DNA from: GH45 sp046704385
GTDB lineage: Bacteria > Bacteroidota > Bacteroidia > Bacteroidales > SZUA-534
Length of the DNA stretch: 64,000 bases
Reading direction: 5' to 3'
Assembly (NCBI GenBank): GCA_046704385.1
Contig: JBJKSB010000077.1
Location: forward strand, 13,840-77,839
The number at the start of each line of letters is the position of its first letter. Position 1 is the stretch's first letter. The position numbers were made by a program, and so were the translations under genes. The notes beneath the pieces were generated by a model. It saw nothing but the letters and a program-made list of their open reading frames with translations. It made no database searches and was not told the origin of the DNA. Positions 28,850 through 38,735 of this stretch are shown here, one piece after another.

Positions 28850-29033
28850 TAGAAAAATGTCTGATTTGTACTGTATTTTGTCCAAAATGAACTGATTAAG
28901 TCTGTTTTGTTTTGTAAACAGGTCATTTTAAACTGCCATAAAATTTTAAATCTGAGTATTTTTAATAATCACAAAATTATAATAATAGGGTAATCTGCTT
29001 TGAATTGAATCTTAAATTATAAAACAGCAAACA

Positions 29034-31574
29034 ATGACTTTTTCAAAATTATTTCTTTTTCTCGCTTTTTCAGTCACCTATATTTATATAAAGGCACAAA
29101 ATAATACCGATCAAATTTACATTGATCCTAACGGTATAATGCACTGGACTACCGATGGCAGCGAGGTTCATGGATTTGGTGTTAATTACACGCTGCCATT
29201 TGCCCATGAATTCCGCATGGCCAAAAGGGCCGGAGTTTTGCCCGAAAAAGCCATCCAACAGGATGTTTATCACATGGCCCGCCTCGATTTGGATTTATAC
29301 CGGGTTCATGTTTGGGATACTGAAATTAGCGATACACTGGGAAACCTGTTGGAAAATGAACATCTCAAATGGTTCGACTACCTGATCGCAGAAATGAAAA
29401 AGCGCGATATGCATTTTTTAATTACTCCCATAGCTTATTGGGGAAATGGCTGGCCTGAGCGTGATGAAAACACTCCGGGCTTTTCGCATAAATATGGAAA
29501 AGGAGCCGCCTTATATAACCCTGGGGCTATCAAAGCCCAGGCTAATTATCTGGGGCAGTTTCTCGATCATGTAAATCCTTATACAGGAGTTGCCTATAAA
29601 GATGAACCCGGGATGATCGGATTTGAGGTTTGTAATGAACCACATCATCGTGGTGATCCTGCAAAAGTGACGGAATTTATTAATACCATGGTGGCAGCCA
29701 TGCGAGCGACCGGTTGTACCAAACCTGTATTTTACAATGTAAGTCAGACTTATACGCTGGATGATGCTTATATGGCAGCCGATATTCAGGGGATAACTTT
29801 TCAGTGGTATCCCACAAACCTGGTTGCGAACCATGGGATAAAAGGTAATTTTTTACCCCAGGTAAAATCGTATCCGATTCCTTTTGCCGATAAACCCAAA
29901 TTTAAGGAGATGGCAAAATTTGTTTATGAATTCGATCCGGCCGATGTTGACGGCAATATTATGTATCCGGCTATGGCTCGTACATTCCGCGAATCGGGGA
30001 TTCAGCTGGCAACACAATTTGATTACGATGCCATGTGCTGGGCGCAATACAATACTAATTACGGCACCCATTTTATGAACCTTGCCTATGCGCCACACAA
30101 AGCCATTAGTTTGAAAATTGCTTCAACGATTTTTCATGAAGTACCAATGTATCAAACCCGGACTGATGATGAAAAAGATCTTAGGTTAACCATTAGTTAT
30201 CCCGATGATATGGCAGTATGGAACGATGGTGAAAAGTTCTTTTATTCTAACAATACTTCTTTAACCCCGGTTAATATATCAAAACTGAAAGAAATTGCCG
30301 GTTGTGGTTCATCTCCGGTTATAAAATACAGTGGAACCGGGGCTTATTTTCTTGATAAACTTGACAAAGGCATCTGGAGGCTTGAGGTAATGCCAGATGC
30401 TTACTGGATTGAAGATCCCTATAGTCCTGCAAACCCGAACAAACAAAAAGCAGCAGTGATGCATGCAGAAAGGCAAATGACCTTATCATTATCTGATTTG
30501 GGGGAGGATTTTTCGGTTAGTCCGATCAACGATGGAAATTCAATGGTTCCACAAGTAACTAACGGACAATTTAAGTTGAAGCCAGGAGTGTATTTATTAA
30601 AGCGAAAGGGTGTAAAAAAAGAAATCGCGAAAGATTCCAAATACAAAAATATTCGAATTAATGAATATGTTGCCCCCTCAACGAATTTGACTAAAACTAT
30701 GGTTTGGAATCATACGGCTGGTGAGTCGGTGGTTGGAAAACCGGTATCAATAAAGTTTGAAGCCGCATCGCCCGACTCGATTCGTAAAATTTCTGTTGTA
30801 ATGGCCATTAATAATGTATGGAAAACTTTGACGGCTCAGCCTACCGAAAATAATAGGTATCAAGTTGAGGTACCTGCTGAACTGCTGGTAAACGGATTTT
30901 TAAATTACCGGATAATTGTTGACGACAATAAAAACACCACCAAATTTCCAGGAGGAAAAATTGGCGATCCCTGGAGCTGGGACAATCGCGATAACGATAC
31001 TTATGTATTAAATATCATTCCTGAAAATTCATTGTTAATCCTTTGGGATGCAGCCACCGACTGGGATTTTAGCTACAAAATATGGAGCCGTTCTGTAAAT
31101 CTGAAACCAGCAGCTGATGGTCAAACCACTTTGGACATTAATATAAGAAGATGGTCAGTTCCCAATCCGATGAACCCCAATGACAGTAGTTATGCTTTTA
31201 AATTCTTTTTTAAGGATAAAATAATTGGAAGGTATAATGAGTTGGCGCAGAAAAAAACAATCGGGATAAAAATAAAAAACCTTTTAAGCGAACCGCAACC
31301 TGTTGAGCTGGGCTTAATTGATAAAAATGGCAGTGTAAAAACAGCAGAGCTTGTTGTGAAACCAGATGATACTGTTGTTTATATTCCTGTAGCTTCATTT
31401 ATTGATGGACAATACCTGGTAATTCCGAGGCCTTATCCTGATTTTATTCCTTACAGGGTTACTACTAATAATTTACCATTCGAATGGCAGTCGTTGGAGA
31501 CTTTACAACTGGAAATAAAGCCCGGAAATGAACCGCATCCGGAACTGGAAATTGAAAGAATATGGATGGAGTAA
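29034..31574 (+). CDS. Clan GH-A glycosidase, GH5-like; candidate GH147 exo-beta-1,4-galactanase
   Basis: An 846-residue exported enzyme (signal peptide ending near YIKAQ) with an N-terminal TIM barrel (about residues 35-400). The two clan GH-A glutamates are visible: acid/base Glu202 in FEVCNEPHHRG and nucleophile Glu299 in FVYEFDPADVDG. LYRVHVWDTEI and FQWYPTNLV also fit the barrel. Residues from about 410 to 846 form beta-rich domains (VVMAINNVWKTL, FPGGKIGDPWSWDNRDNDTYVLNI). It does not read as a typical GH5 cellulase or mannanase. GH147, known from a Bacteroides galactan locus also holding GH53, has this clan and size, so context makes it a good candidate, but I recognise the family by layout only. 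It is divergent from the HTCS and upstream of GH2. Confidence 0.72.
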   Translation: MTFSKLFLFLAFSVTYIYIKAQNNTDQIYIDPNGIMHWTTDGSEVHGFGVNYTLPFAHEFRMAKRAGVLPEKAIQQDVYHMARLDLDLYRVHVWDTEISDTLGNLLENEHLKWFDYLIAEMKKRDMHFLITPIAYWGNGWPERDENTPGFSHKYGKGAALYNPGAIKAQANYLGQFLDHVNPYTGVAYKDEPGMIGFEVCNEPHHRGDPAKVTEFINTMVAAMRATGCTKPVFYNVSQTYTLDDAYMAADIQGITFQWYPTNLVANHGIKGNFLPQVKSYPIPFADKPKFKEMAKFVYEFDPADVDGNIMYPAMARTFRESGIQLATQFDYDAMCWAQYNTNYGTHFMNLAYAPHKAISLKIASTIFHEVPMYQTRTDDEKDLRLTISYPDDMAVWNDGEKFFYSNNTSLTPVNISKLKEIAGCGSSPVIKYSGTGAYFLDKLDKGIWRLEVMPDAYWIEDPYSPANPNKQKAAVMHAERQMTLSLSDLGEDFSVSPINDGNSMVPQVTNGQFKLKPGVYLLKRKGVKKEIAKDSKYKNIRINEYVAPSTNLTKTMVWNHTAGESVVGKPVSIKFEAASPDSIRKISVVMAINNVWKTLTAQPTENNRYQVEVPAELLVNGFLNYRIIVDDNKNTTKFPGGKIGDPWSWDNRDNDTYVLNIIPENSLLILWDAATDWDFSYKIWSRSVNLKPAADGQTTLDINIRRWSVPNPMNPNDSSYAFKFFFKDKIIGRYNELAQKKTIGIKIKNLLSEPQPVELGLIDKNGSVKTAELVVKPDDTVVYIPVASFIDGQYLVIPRPYPDFIPYRVTTNNLPFEWQSLETLQLEIKPGNEPHPELEIERIWME

Positions 31575-31579
31575 TGATT

Positions 31580-31744
31580 AATACTAAAAAAGAACCTCGC
31601 AGCAACCTGCCTGCCGTAAAATTTCTGCAGGCAGGACTGACGGGGAACCGATTTAATTGGATGTTCCACGGAGCAGACATGCTCACTCGTGTTACGCTTA
31701 GCAGATTGTTTTGCACAATTCATCGGACTTTATTGATTAGTATT
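31580..31744. repeat. 165-base palindromic element (MITE-like) between the clan GH-A enzyme and GH2 genes
   Basis: The element is bounded by perfect 8-base inverted ends AATACTAA (31580-31587) and TTAGTATT (31737-31744). Inside lies a GC-rich hairpin, CCTGCCTGC (31606-31614) with GCAGGCAGG (31627-31635), and a weaker GGAAC/GTTCC pair. There is no coding sequence. It resembles a small non-autonomous repeat inserted between two genes of one locus. Confidence 0.5.
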
Positions 31745-31785
31745 GACTTAGTTATCCGATGAATAAAAAAATAAATTATAAACAG

Positions 31786-34107
31786 ATGAAAAGATTAAGC
31801 TACTTACTATTATTTACATTTATCGGGTTGAGTTTTTTCTCGTGTACTAAAACAGAAATGCAGCCGGTAAATCTCAATTTTAATTACGACTGGCAATTTT
31901 TTAAAAATAACGATACATTGGAAAATGTTCCCATGAATGCCCGTTGGGAAAAAGTAGTACTGCCGCATACGGCAAACCTTGAACCTTTAACGGTGAATAA
32001 TCAGTGGCAGGGAATCTGTTTTTATAAGAAAGATTTTACCCTTGATAAAGCCTGGCGGTCAAGAGCAATAACCTTACAATTTGATGCAGCCATGAATGTA
32101 GCCGAAGTTTGGGTAAATGGCCATAAAATGATTAAACACCTGGGAGGTTACCTGCCTTTTGTAATTAACCTCGATTCCGTGGTCCGGTTTGATACCATCA
32201 ATACAATTTTGGTTCGTTTGGATAACCGCGATAATCCGGTAACCGGTCCCAAGCCATTAAAAATTCTCGATTTTAATACGTATGGAGGGTTGTACCGGGA
32301 TGTGCATCTTTTTGTAAAAAATAAAATTCATATTACCAATCCAATCCTGGCTAATGTAGTTGCCGGTGGTGGCGTGTTTTTTGCCACTATCCGGGCAACT
32401 AAGGAGCAGGCCGGTTTTGAAATAAAAACACAGGTCAGTAACGAAACCAATAATTCGGCAAAAATCCGTGTAAAACAACAACTTATCGATACGTCTGGGA
32501 AAGCTGTTGTTGTGCTAAAGTCCGAAACCCAGGTATTGGAGGCTCATAAAGCTATGGAACTAAAACAGCAGGGAGATGTAAACTCGCCTTTGTTATGGTC
32601 GCCGGAAAATCCAAATCTGTATCAACTTAAAACCGAAGTTTATGCTGATGGAAAACTTACTGACGAACAAACCAATACCGTAGGATTGCGATTCATTGAA
32701 ATTAAACCCGATGGCTTATGGCTAAATGGTCAAAAAACCTTCCTTCGTGGTGTTAACCGCCATCAGGAATATCCTTATATTGGCTATGCACTTAGCGATG
32801 CCGCACAATATCGCGATGCCTATAAAATTAAGCAGGCTGGTTTTGATTATGTGCGGAGTTCACACTATCCCATGTCGCCGGCTTTTCTCGATGCCTGCGA
32901 TAAGTTGGGAATTATGGTTCTTGATGCCATTTTAGGTTGGCAATATTTCGGTAATAATGACTTTGAACAGCATGCTTTGCGATCATCGCATGAACTAATC
33001 CGGCGCGACCGAAACCATCCGTGCGTATTAGCCTGGGAACTTTCGATTAATGAAACCTGGATGCCGGAACCATTCATTGATAGTGCTCAAATTATTGCCC
33101 ATCAGGAATACCCTTATGCTGATTGCTATTCTGCCGGTTGGATGCGCTATGGCTATGATATTTATATTGAGGCCCGGCAGCACCGTCATAAACTTTATCC
33201 TGAAAAGCCTTTAATTGTAAGTGAATATGGCGACTGGGAATATTTTGCCCAGAATGCCGGCTTTAACCAGGAAAATTGGGATAATTTGCTGGATGAAGAA
33301 CGGAACAGCAGGCAACCAAGATTTGCCGGTGAAAAACGTTTGTTGCAACAGGCTTTAAATATTCAGGAAGCACATAACGATAATCTTTCCACACATGCTT
33401 TTGCTGATGGATATTGGGTTATGTTCGATTATAACCGGGGAACGGCAACCGACCAGGAATATTCAGGTGTTATGGATATTTTCAGATTGCCAAAGTTCAG
33501 TTATTATTTCTTTAAAAGTCAACGTGATGTTTCGTCGGATCAAAAATTTTCGGAACCCATGATAGACATAGCTTCTTACTGGCAACCCGGGGTAAGTAAT
33601 TCAGTCAGGGTATTCAGTAATTGCAGCGAGGTGGAACTTTTTGTCGATGGACAATCCATTGGGAAGCAAAAGCCTGATGAGAATGCGTTCACCACGCATT
33701 TAAAACACCCGCCTTTTACTTTTAATATTGCCTGCACCCAACCCGGCCAGATTAAAGCGGTGGGGTATATCGGAGGCAAACCGGTTGCCAATGATTCCGT
33801 AAGTACACCCGGTGCGGCCAATCATATTACATTACAACTTGACGAGAGCGGGAAAAAGCCCGAAAAAAATGATGTTATTTTCATTTACGCTAATATAAAT
33901 GACGCTGACAATAACCCGGTTTTCAATGATAGTACTGCCGTAACGTTTTCCATTACAGGTGCACAATTGGCTAGACCGGCTACCATAAAAGCCCAGGCTG
34001 GTATTGCCTCTGCTCTGATACATACAGGAATATTACCTGCGGATGTAATGATAAAAGTATCGGCACAAGGTTTAAAAAGCGATTCTATTTCATTCCAAAT
34101 ACACTAA
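31786..34107 (+). CDS. GH2 beta-galactosidase lipoprotein
   Basis: A 773-residue retaining exo-enzyme that removes terminal beta-galactose (inferred here from galactan oligosaccharides). I start at ATG 31786, giving a compact lipoprotein signal (MKRLSYLLLFTFIGLSFFSC); an ATG nine codons earlier is possible. Domains are a sugar-binding jelly roll (FNYDWQFFKNND, VLPHTANL, GGYLPFVINLD), an immunoglobulin-like domain (LLWSPENPNLYQLKTEVY), a TIM barrel with GVNRHQEYPYIG, acid/base Glu423 (SINETWMPEP) and nucleophile Glu480 (VSEYGDWEYF), and C-terminal beta domains (VRVFSNCSEVELFVDG). The layout parallels the GH2 of the Bacteroides thetaiotaomicron galactan locus. It begins the rightward run into SusC, with 30 bases between. 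Confidence 0.9.
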   Translation: MKRLSYLLLFTFIGLSFFSCTKTEMQPVNLNFNYDWQFFKNNDTLENVPMNARWEKVVLPHTANLEPLTVNNQWQGICFYKKDFTLDKAWRSRAITLQFDAAMNVAEVWVNGHKMIKHLGGYLPFVINLDSVVRFDTINTILVRLDNRDNPVTGPKPLKILDFNTYGGLYRDVHLFVKNKIHITNPILANVVAGGGVFFATIRATKEQAGFEIKTQVSNETNNSAKIRVKQQLIDTSGKAVVVLKSETQVLEAHKAMELKQQGDVNSPLLWSPENPNLYQLKTEVYADGKLTDEQTNTVGLRFIEIKPDGLWLNGQKTFLRGVNRHQEYPYIGYALSDAAQYRDAYKIKQAGFDYVRSSHYPMSPAFLDACDKLGIMVLDAILGWQYFGNNDFEQHALRSSHELIRRDRNHPCVLAWELSINETWMPEPFIDSAQIIAHQEYPYADCYSAGWMRYGYDIYIEARQHRHKLYPEKPLIVSEYGDWEYFAQNAGFNQENWDNLLDEERNSRQPRFAGEKRLLQQALNIQEAHNDNLSTHAFADGYWVMFDYNRGTATDQEYSGVMDIFRLPKFSYYFFKSQRDVSSDQKFSEPMIDIASYWQPGVSNSVRVFSNCSEVELFVDGQSIGKQKPDENAFTTHLKHPPFTFNIACTQPGQIKAVGYIGGKPVANDSVSTPGAANHITLQLDESGKKPEKNDVIFIYANINDADNNPVFNDSTAVTFSITGAQLARPATIKAQAGIASALIHTGILPADVMIKVSAQGLKSDSISFQIH

Positions 34108-34137
34108 CAACTCATTAAATGACAAACAACTAAAATT

Positions 34138-37107
34138 ATGAATTTAAAAATTACTAATCTGTTGATGTCGGCCATATTGTTGATATGGTGCATGACATTG
34201 TTTGCATGGTCGGTACCGGCTTTTGCCCAACAGGGACAAGAACAGCAGGTAACCGGAAAAATTACGGACGAAAGCAATCAACCTTTGGCTGGAGTTACGG
34301 TCATGGTGATTGGAACAACTCAGGGAACTATTTCGGGTTCTGATGGAAACTTCTCGTTGATGGTGCCTGCAAATAAAAACGAATTACGTTTTTCGTTTAT
34401 TGGCTTTGAAACAGTGATAGTGCCAATTCCTGCCAATAAGCAAATAAACCTGCAAATGAAGGAATCCGCACAGGATTTGAACGAGGTAGTTGTTGTGGGT
34501 TATGGAACCCAGCGTAAAGGTGATTTAACAGGTGCTGTGAGCAATGTAACCACCAAAGATTTTAACCGGGGAATCATAAGTTCTCCTGAGCAATTGATCA
34601 ACGGTAAGGTTTCCGGGGTTCAGATCATGTCAAACAGTGGTTCTCCAACTTCCGGGAGCACAATTCGCATCCGCGGTGGTGCCTCGTTAAATGCCAGTAA
34701 CGATCCGTTAATTGTTCTCGATGGTGTACCCCTGGAAACCGGTGGTATCAGCGGGAACAGCAATAATTTTCTTAGCCTTATCAATCCCAACGATATTGAA
34801 AGCATGACCATCTTAAAAGATGCTTCATCAACAGCTATTTATGGTTCGCGAGCATCAAACGGTGTTATAATTATTACTACAAAAAAGGCATCGGGAAATA
34901 AACTGCACGTTGATTTTAGCACTACAAATTCTGTACAGGTAAAAACGAAACTGCCCGATATGCTTTCGCCCGATGAATTTCGTCAGGTGGTTGAATCGCA
35001 GGGTTCGGCTGATCAGATTGCTCTTTTGGGAAATTCCAGTACCGATTGGAATAATGCCATTTATAAACTGGCCATGGGTACCGACAATAATTTAAGTGTT
35101 TCCGGCAAAGCAAAAATGTTACCGTACAGGTTATCAGTAGGTTATTATAACCAGGACGGTATTTTGGAAACCGATAATGCCGACCGGGTAACCGGAAATC
35201 TTTCGTTAAGTCCTTCGTTTTTAGATGACAATTTGAAAATTAACGTAGGAGTAAAAGGAGCTTACAATAAAAACCGTTTTGCCAATACTTCTGCTATCTG
35301 GGGCGGAGCAACTTTTAATCCTACTATTCCTATTAATTCCGGTTCCAACCGTTTTGGAGGGTATACTGAGGCTATTGATGGTGCCGGTAACCCGGTAACT
35401 TCAGCAGTATTGAACCCGGTTGGAGTGTTGGATCAGTACTCTTCAACCAGTACAGTGAACCGTGTAATAAGCAATTTTGATGTCGATTATAAAATGCCAT
35501 TTCTTCCTGATTTAAAATTTCATGTTTCAGCAGGTTATGATTACGCCGAAGGCCAGGGCAATATTTTTGTTGGCGATTCTGCCATGCAGTATTATCAAAC
35601 TGGTGGACGCGATTATACTTACGGACCACAAAAAAAGACCAACAAGCTTTTAACCCTCTATTTCAATTATAAGAAAAATCTTAAGGACATTAACAGTACT
35701 ATTGATGCAACCGCAGGTTATGATTACCAGTACTGGAAAAGTACTTCTCCTGATTACGAAGAATTAAATATAGCAGGTGAAACCCAGAACTCGATTGCAG
35801 CTTCAGATTACCGTCATGTTTTGTTATCGTATTACGGGCGTGTCAACTATGCTTTGGCAGAAAAATATATGCTGACCGCAACTCTCCGCCGTGACGGAAC
35901 TTCACGTTTCAGCCAGGATAACCGCTGGGGAACCTTTCCATCCGTGGCTTTAGCTTGGCGATTATCAGAGGAATCGTTTATTAAAAACATGAATTTATTC
36001 AGTAACCTGAAATTACGCGGCAGTTATGGTGTAACCGGTCAGCAGGATGGAATTGGTAATTACAATTATTTGCCGGTTTATACCTTGAGCCAGCTCGGAG
36101 CACAATATATTTTTGGTCAAAGAATTATTAATACTTATCGCTCCGAAGCTTATGTGTCCGATTTAAAATGGGAAACCACCAAAGCTTACAACTATGGAGT
36201 TGATTTTGGCTTTTTTGATGATCGTCTTTCGGGTTCGTTCGAGTATTACACCCGTCAAACCGAAGATTTGTTAGCAACCGTACCTTCACCGGCCGGAACC
36301 AATTTTGAAAAAACCATTACTACCAATGTGGGTAATATGGACAGCAAAGGCTACGAGTTTAATTTGAATTATACTGCTATTGATAAAGCCAATTTAAAAT
36401 GGGATTTGAGCTTCAACCTGGCAAGGCAGCAACAAACCATTAAAAACCTGTCAATAATTAAAGGCTCTGAAATTACAAATTCATCAGTAGGCCCAACTAT
36501 CGATAGTTATTTCTTCCAGGTGTTGACCCAGGGTTATGCGCCATACATGTTTTATGTGTATCATCAGTTATACGATCCTTCAGGCAAACCTATTGAAGGG
36601 GCTTATGCCGATGTAGATAAAGACGGGGCGATTAACACAAACGATTTATACCGCTACCATTCACCGGCACCGGAATATATGCTGGGTTTCAGCACTTCGG
36701 TACAATATAAAAACTGGACTGCCAGCACAAGCCTGAGAGCAAATATTGGTAACTACGTGTACAACGGGATGGCTATGAATACAGGTGCTTTTGGTACCAT
36801 GTCGTATAATGCTTATCAGCTCAATAATCTTAACAAAAGCTATTTAGAAACCGGTTTTCAAAGCCGCCAGTATCTTTCTGATTATTATGTAGAGAATGCA
36901 TCGTTCTTAAAAATGGACAATTTTACCCTGGGTTATAATTTTGATAAGATTAGTGATAAATATAACCTTACAGTTACTGCAATGATCCAGAATGTGTTTA
37001 CCATTACTAAATACACTGGTGTTGATCCTGAAGTGCCCAGAGGTATGGATAATTCGTTTTATCCCCGCCCGCGCATTTTCTCGTTAAGTCTTGGTCTGAA
37101 ATTTTAA
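34138..37107 (+). CDS. SusC-like TonB-dependent outer-membrane transporter
   Basis: A 989-residue outer-membrane channel for oligosaccharide uptake powered by TonB. It has a signal peptide to about residue 30 (AFAQQ) and a carboxypeptidase-regulatory-like domain (VTGKITDESNQPLAGVTVMV, SFIGFETVIV). Then come the SusC/RagA hallmark VVVVGYGTQRKGDLTGAVS, a plug domain (IRIRGGASLNASNDPLIVLDG, SIEMTILKDASSTAIYGSRA type) and a beta barrel ending in LGLKF with the terminal Phe expected by BAM. It has no STN anti-sigma signalling domain, consistent with HTCS control. It is followed 18 bases later by SusD. Galactan fragments are the inferred substrate from GH53 and GH2. Confidence 0.96.
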   Translation: MNLKITNLLMSAILLIWCMTLFAWSVPAFAQQGQEQQVTGKITDESNQPLAGVTVMVIGTTQGTISGSDGNFSLMVPANKNELRFSFIGFETVIVPIPANKQINLQMKESAQDLNEVVVVGYGTQRKGDLTGAVSNVTTKDFNRGIISSPEQLINGKVSGVQIMSNSGSPTSGSTIRIRGGASLNASNDPLIVLDGVPLETGGISGNSNNFLSLINPNDIESMTILKDASSTAIYGSRASNGVIIITTKKASGNKLHVDFSTTNSVQVKTKLPDMLSPDEFRQVVESQGSADQIALLGNSSTDWNNAIYKLAMGTDNNLSVSGKAKMLPYRLSVGYYNQDGILETDNADRVTGNLSLSPSFLDDNLKINVGVKGAYNKNRFANTSAIWGGATFNPTIPINSGSNRFGGYTEAIDGAGNPVTSAVLNPVGVLDQYSSTSTVNRVISNFDVDYKMPFLPDLKFHVSAGYDYAEGQGNIFVGDSAMQYYQTGGRDYTYGPQKKTNKLLTLYFNYKKNLKDINSTIDATAGYDYQYWKSTSPDYEELNIAGETQNSIAASDYRHVLLSYYGRVNYALAEKYMLTATLRRDGTSRFSQDNRWGTFPSVALAWRLSEESFIKNMNLFSNLKLRGSYGVTGQQDGIGNYNYLPVYTLSQLGAQYIFGQRIINTYRSEAYVSDLKWETTKAYNYGVDFGFFDDRLSGSFEYYTRQTEDLLATVPSPAGTNFEKTITTNVGNMDSKGYEFNLNYTAIDKANLKWDLSFNLARQQQTIKNLSIIKGSEITNSSVGPTIDSYFFQVLTQGYAPYMFYVYHQLYDPSGKPIEGAYADVDKDGAINTNDLYRYHSPAPEYMLGFSTSVQYKNWTASTSLRANIGNYVYNGMAMNTGAFGTMSYNAYQLNNLNKSYLETGFQSRQYLSDYYVENASFLKMDNFTLGYNFDKISDKYNLTVTAMIQNVFTITKYTGVDPEVPRGMDNSFYPRPRIFSLSLGLKF

Positions 37108-37125
37108 TTTAAATACTAAACGAAA

Positions 37126-38715
37126 ATGAAAAATATATTATATATCCTGTTTATAATGGTCGCTTTGGGAATTTCAGGCTGTGTTGACGATCTGGATCAA
37201 TTCCCGAATATTGAGGAGACCTCACAAACCGTTTACTCGCAACCCGATAATTATATCAAGGTGCTGGCAAAATGTTATGCTTCGTATGTAACCGCCGGAC
37301 AGGAAAAGGGTGGTGGTGATGCCGATTTAAGCAGTAATAATGGCTACGACTATATGCGTTGCTATTTTAATGTGCAGGAAGCCGGAACTGAAGAAATTGG
37401 CTCAACCTGGATTGAAGGCGATAATATTGGCGATTTAACTTACCTTACCTGGGATGCTAACGATCCGTGGGTAGCCGATATGTATTATCGATGCTATTAT
37501 TCAATATCATTAAATAATGAATTTTTAAAACATTGTGCTGATGCTGAAATTGCCGGATTCTCCCAGCAGTATCAGGATTCTATTAAGACTTTTCGTGCAG
37601 AGTCCCGCTTTTTAAGAGCCCTGGCTTATTTTCATGCCATGGATTTATTCCATAATATTCCTTTTGCTGATGAAAATACCATTGGTAGTTCCAAATTACC
37701 GGAAAGATGGGAAGCTTCGAAAATATTTAATTTTATTACCTCTGAATTGAGAGCATGCAGCAACGATATGTTGGATGCTGATCATTGCGAATATGGACGT
37801 GCTCCACGTGCTGCAGCATGGATGCTTCTTGCCCGTCTTTACCTGAATGCCGAAACGTATGGCGTGGGCCAGCGTTACGATAGTTGCATGATTTACAGCC
37901 AGAAAGTTATTGACGAGGGTTATGCTATTGAACCTGATTATGCCACTTTATTCAATGCCAATAACGATCAACGCGTAGGCAAAGGCCATGAAATTATTTT
38001 CCCATTAGTTGTAGATAGCAAAAATGTTATGTCGTGGGGTGCAACTACCTACCTGGTTTGTGGCGAAGTTGATACGGATAACGGCCCGGCTGCCGATTCT
38101 GTAGGTTGTGCCAGCGCATGGAGTATGTTCCGTGTTCGTGGCGAACTAACCAGTTTGTTTGATATGGCCAATGATAAACGTGCCATGTTCTACACCGATG
38201 GCCAGAATCAATACATGGACAATGGAGTGACTGATCGTACCGGTGGTTATTTTACTGTAAAATGGAGTAACCTTACCGATGCCGGAGCAGTTTCATCCAA
38301 TACCACAAACGATGGTGTTGACACCGATTTTCCAATGTTCCGTTTAGCCGATGCTTACCTTATGTATGCCGAAGCAGCAGCCCGTTCCAATTCAAATTTG
38401 GCAACTGCTTTAACCTATGTAAATGAACTTCGTGACAGAGCCAATGCTGCTGAAGTTACCGAAAGTGATTTAACAGCAACTACTGATAATATTCCATACA
38501 AATTCTTCCTCGATGAACGGGGACGCGAACTTTATTGGGAATGTGTTCGCCGGACTGATTTGATTCGTTTTGGATGTTTTACAAGCGGTACATATCTGTG
38601 GCAATGGAAAGGTGGCGTTAAAGACGGTGAAGCGATTGATGATCGTTACAATATTTATCCCATTCCGGCTTCTGAAATTTCGGCAAATCCGAATTTATCG
38701 AACGATAATTATTAA
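37126..38715 (+). CDS. SusD-like surface glycan-binding lipoprotein
   Basis: A 529-residue RagB/SusD protein that forms the lid of the adjacent SusC. The lipoprotein signal ends at Cys19 (GISGC) followed by acidic residues (VDDLD), as for surface-exported lipoproteins. SusD marks are FRAESRFLRALAYFHAMDLF, RAAAWMLLARLYLNAE, LADAYLMYAEAAARS, FLDERGRELYWECVRRTDLIRFG and the ending YPIPASEISANPNL. Gene order SusC-SusD-binding protein-GH53 is that of known galactan loci. Stop to next ATG is 20 bases. Confidence 0.95.
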   Translation: MKNILYILFIMVALGISGCVDDLDQFPNIEETSQTVYSQPDNYIKVLAKCYASYVTAGQEKGGGDADLSSNNGYDYMRCYFNVQEAGTEEIGSTWIEGDNIGDLTYLTWDANDPWVADMYYRCYYSISLNNEFLKHCADAEIAGFSQQYQDSIKTFRAESRFLRALAYFHAMDLFHNIPFADENTIGSSKLPERWEASKIFNFITSELRACSNDMLDADHCEYGRAPRAAAWMLLARLYLNAETYGVGQRYDSCMIYSQKVIDEGYAIEPDYATLFNANNDQRVGKGHEIIFPLVVDSKNVMSWGATTYLVCGEVDTDNGPAADSVGCASAWSMFRVRGELTSLFDMANDKRAMFYTDGQNQYMDNGVTDRTGGYFTVKWSNLTDAGAVSSNTTNDGVDTDFPMFRLADAYLMYAEAAARSNSNLATALTYVNELRDRANAAEVTESDLTATTDNIPYKFFLDERGRELYWECVRRTDLIRFGCFTSGTYLWQWKGGVKDGEAIDDRYNIYPIPASEISANPNLSNDNY

Positions 38716-38735
38716 GATATTTTAAAGAAAATACT

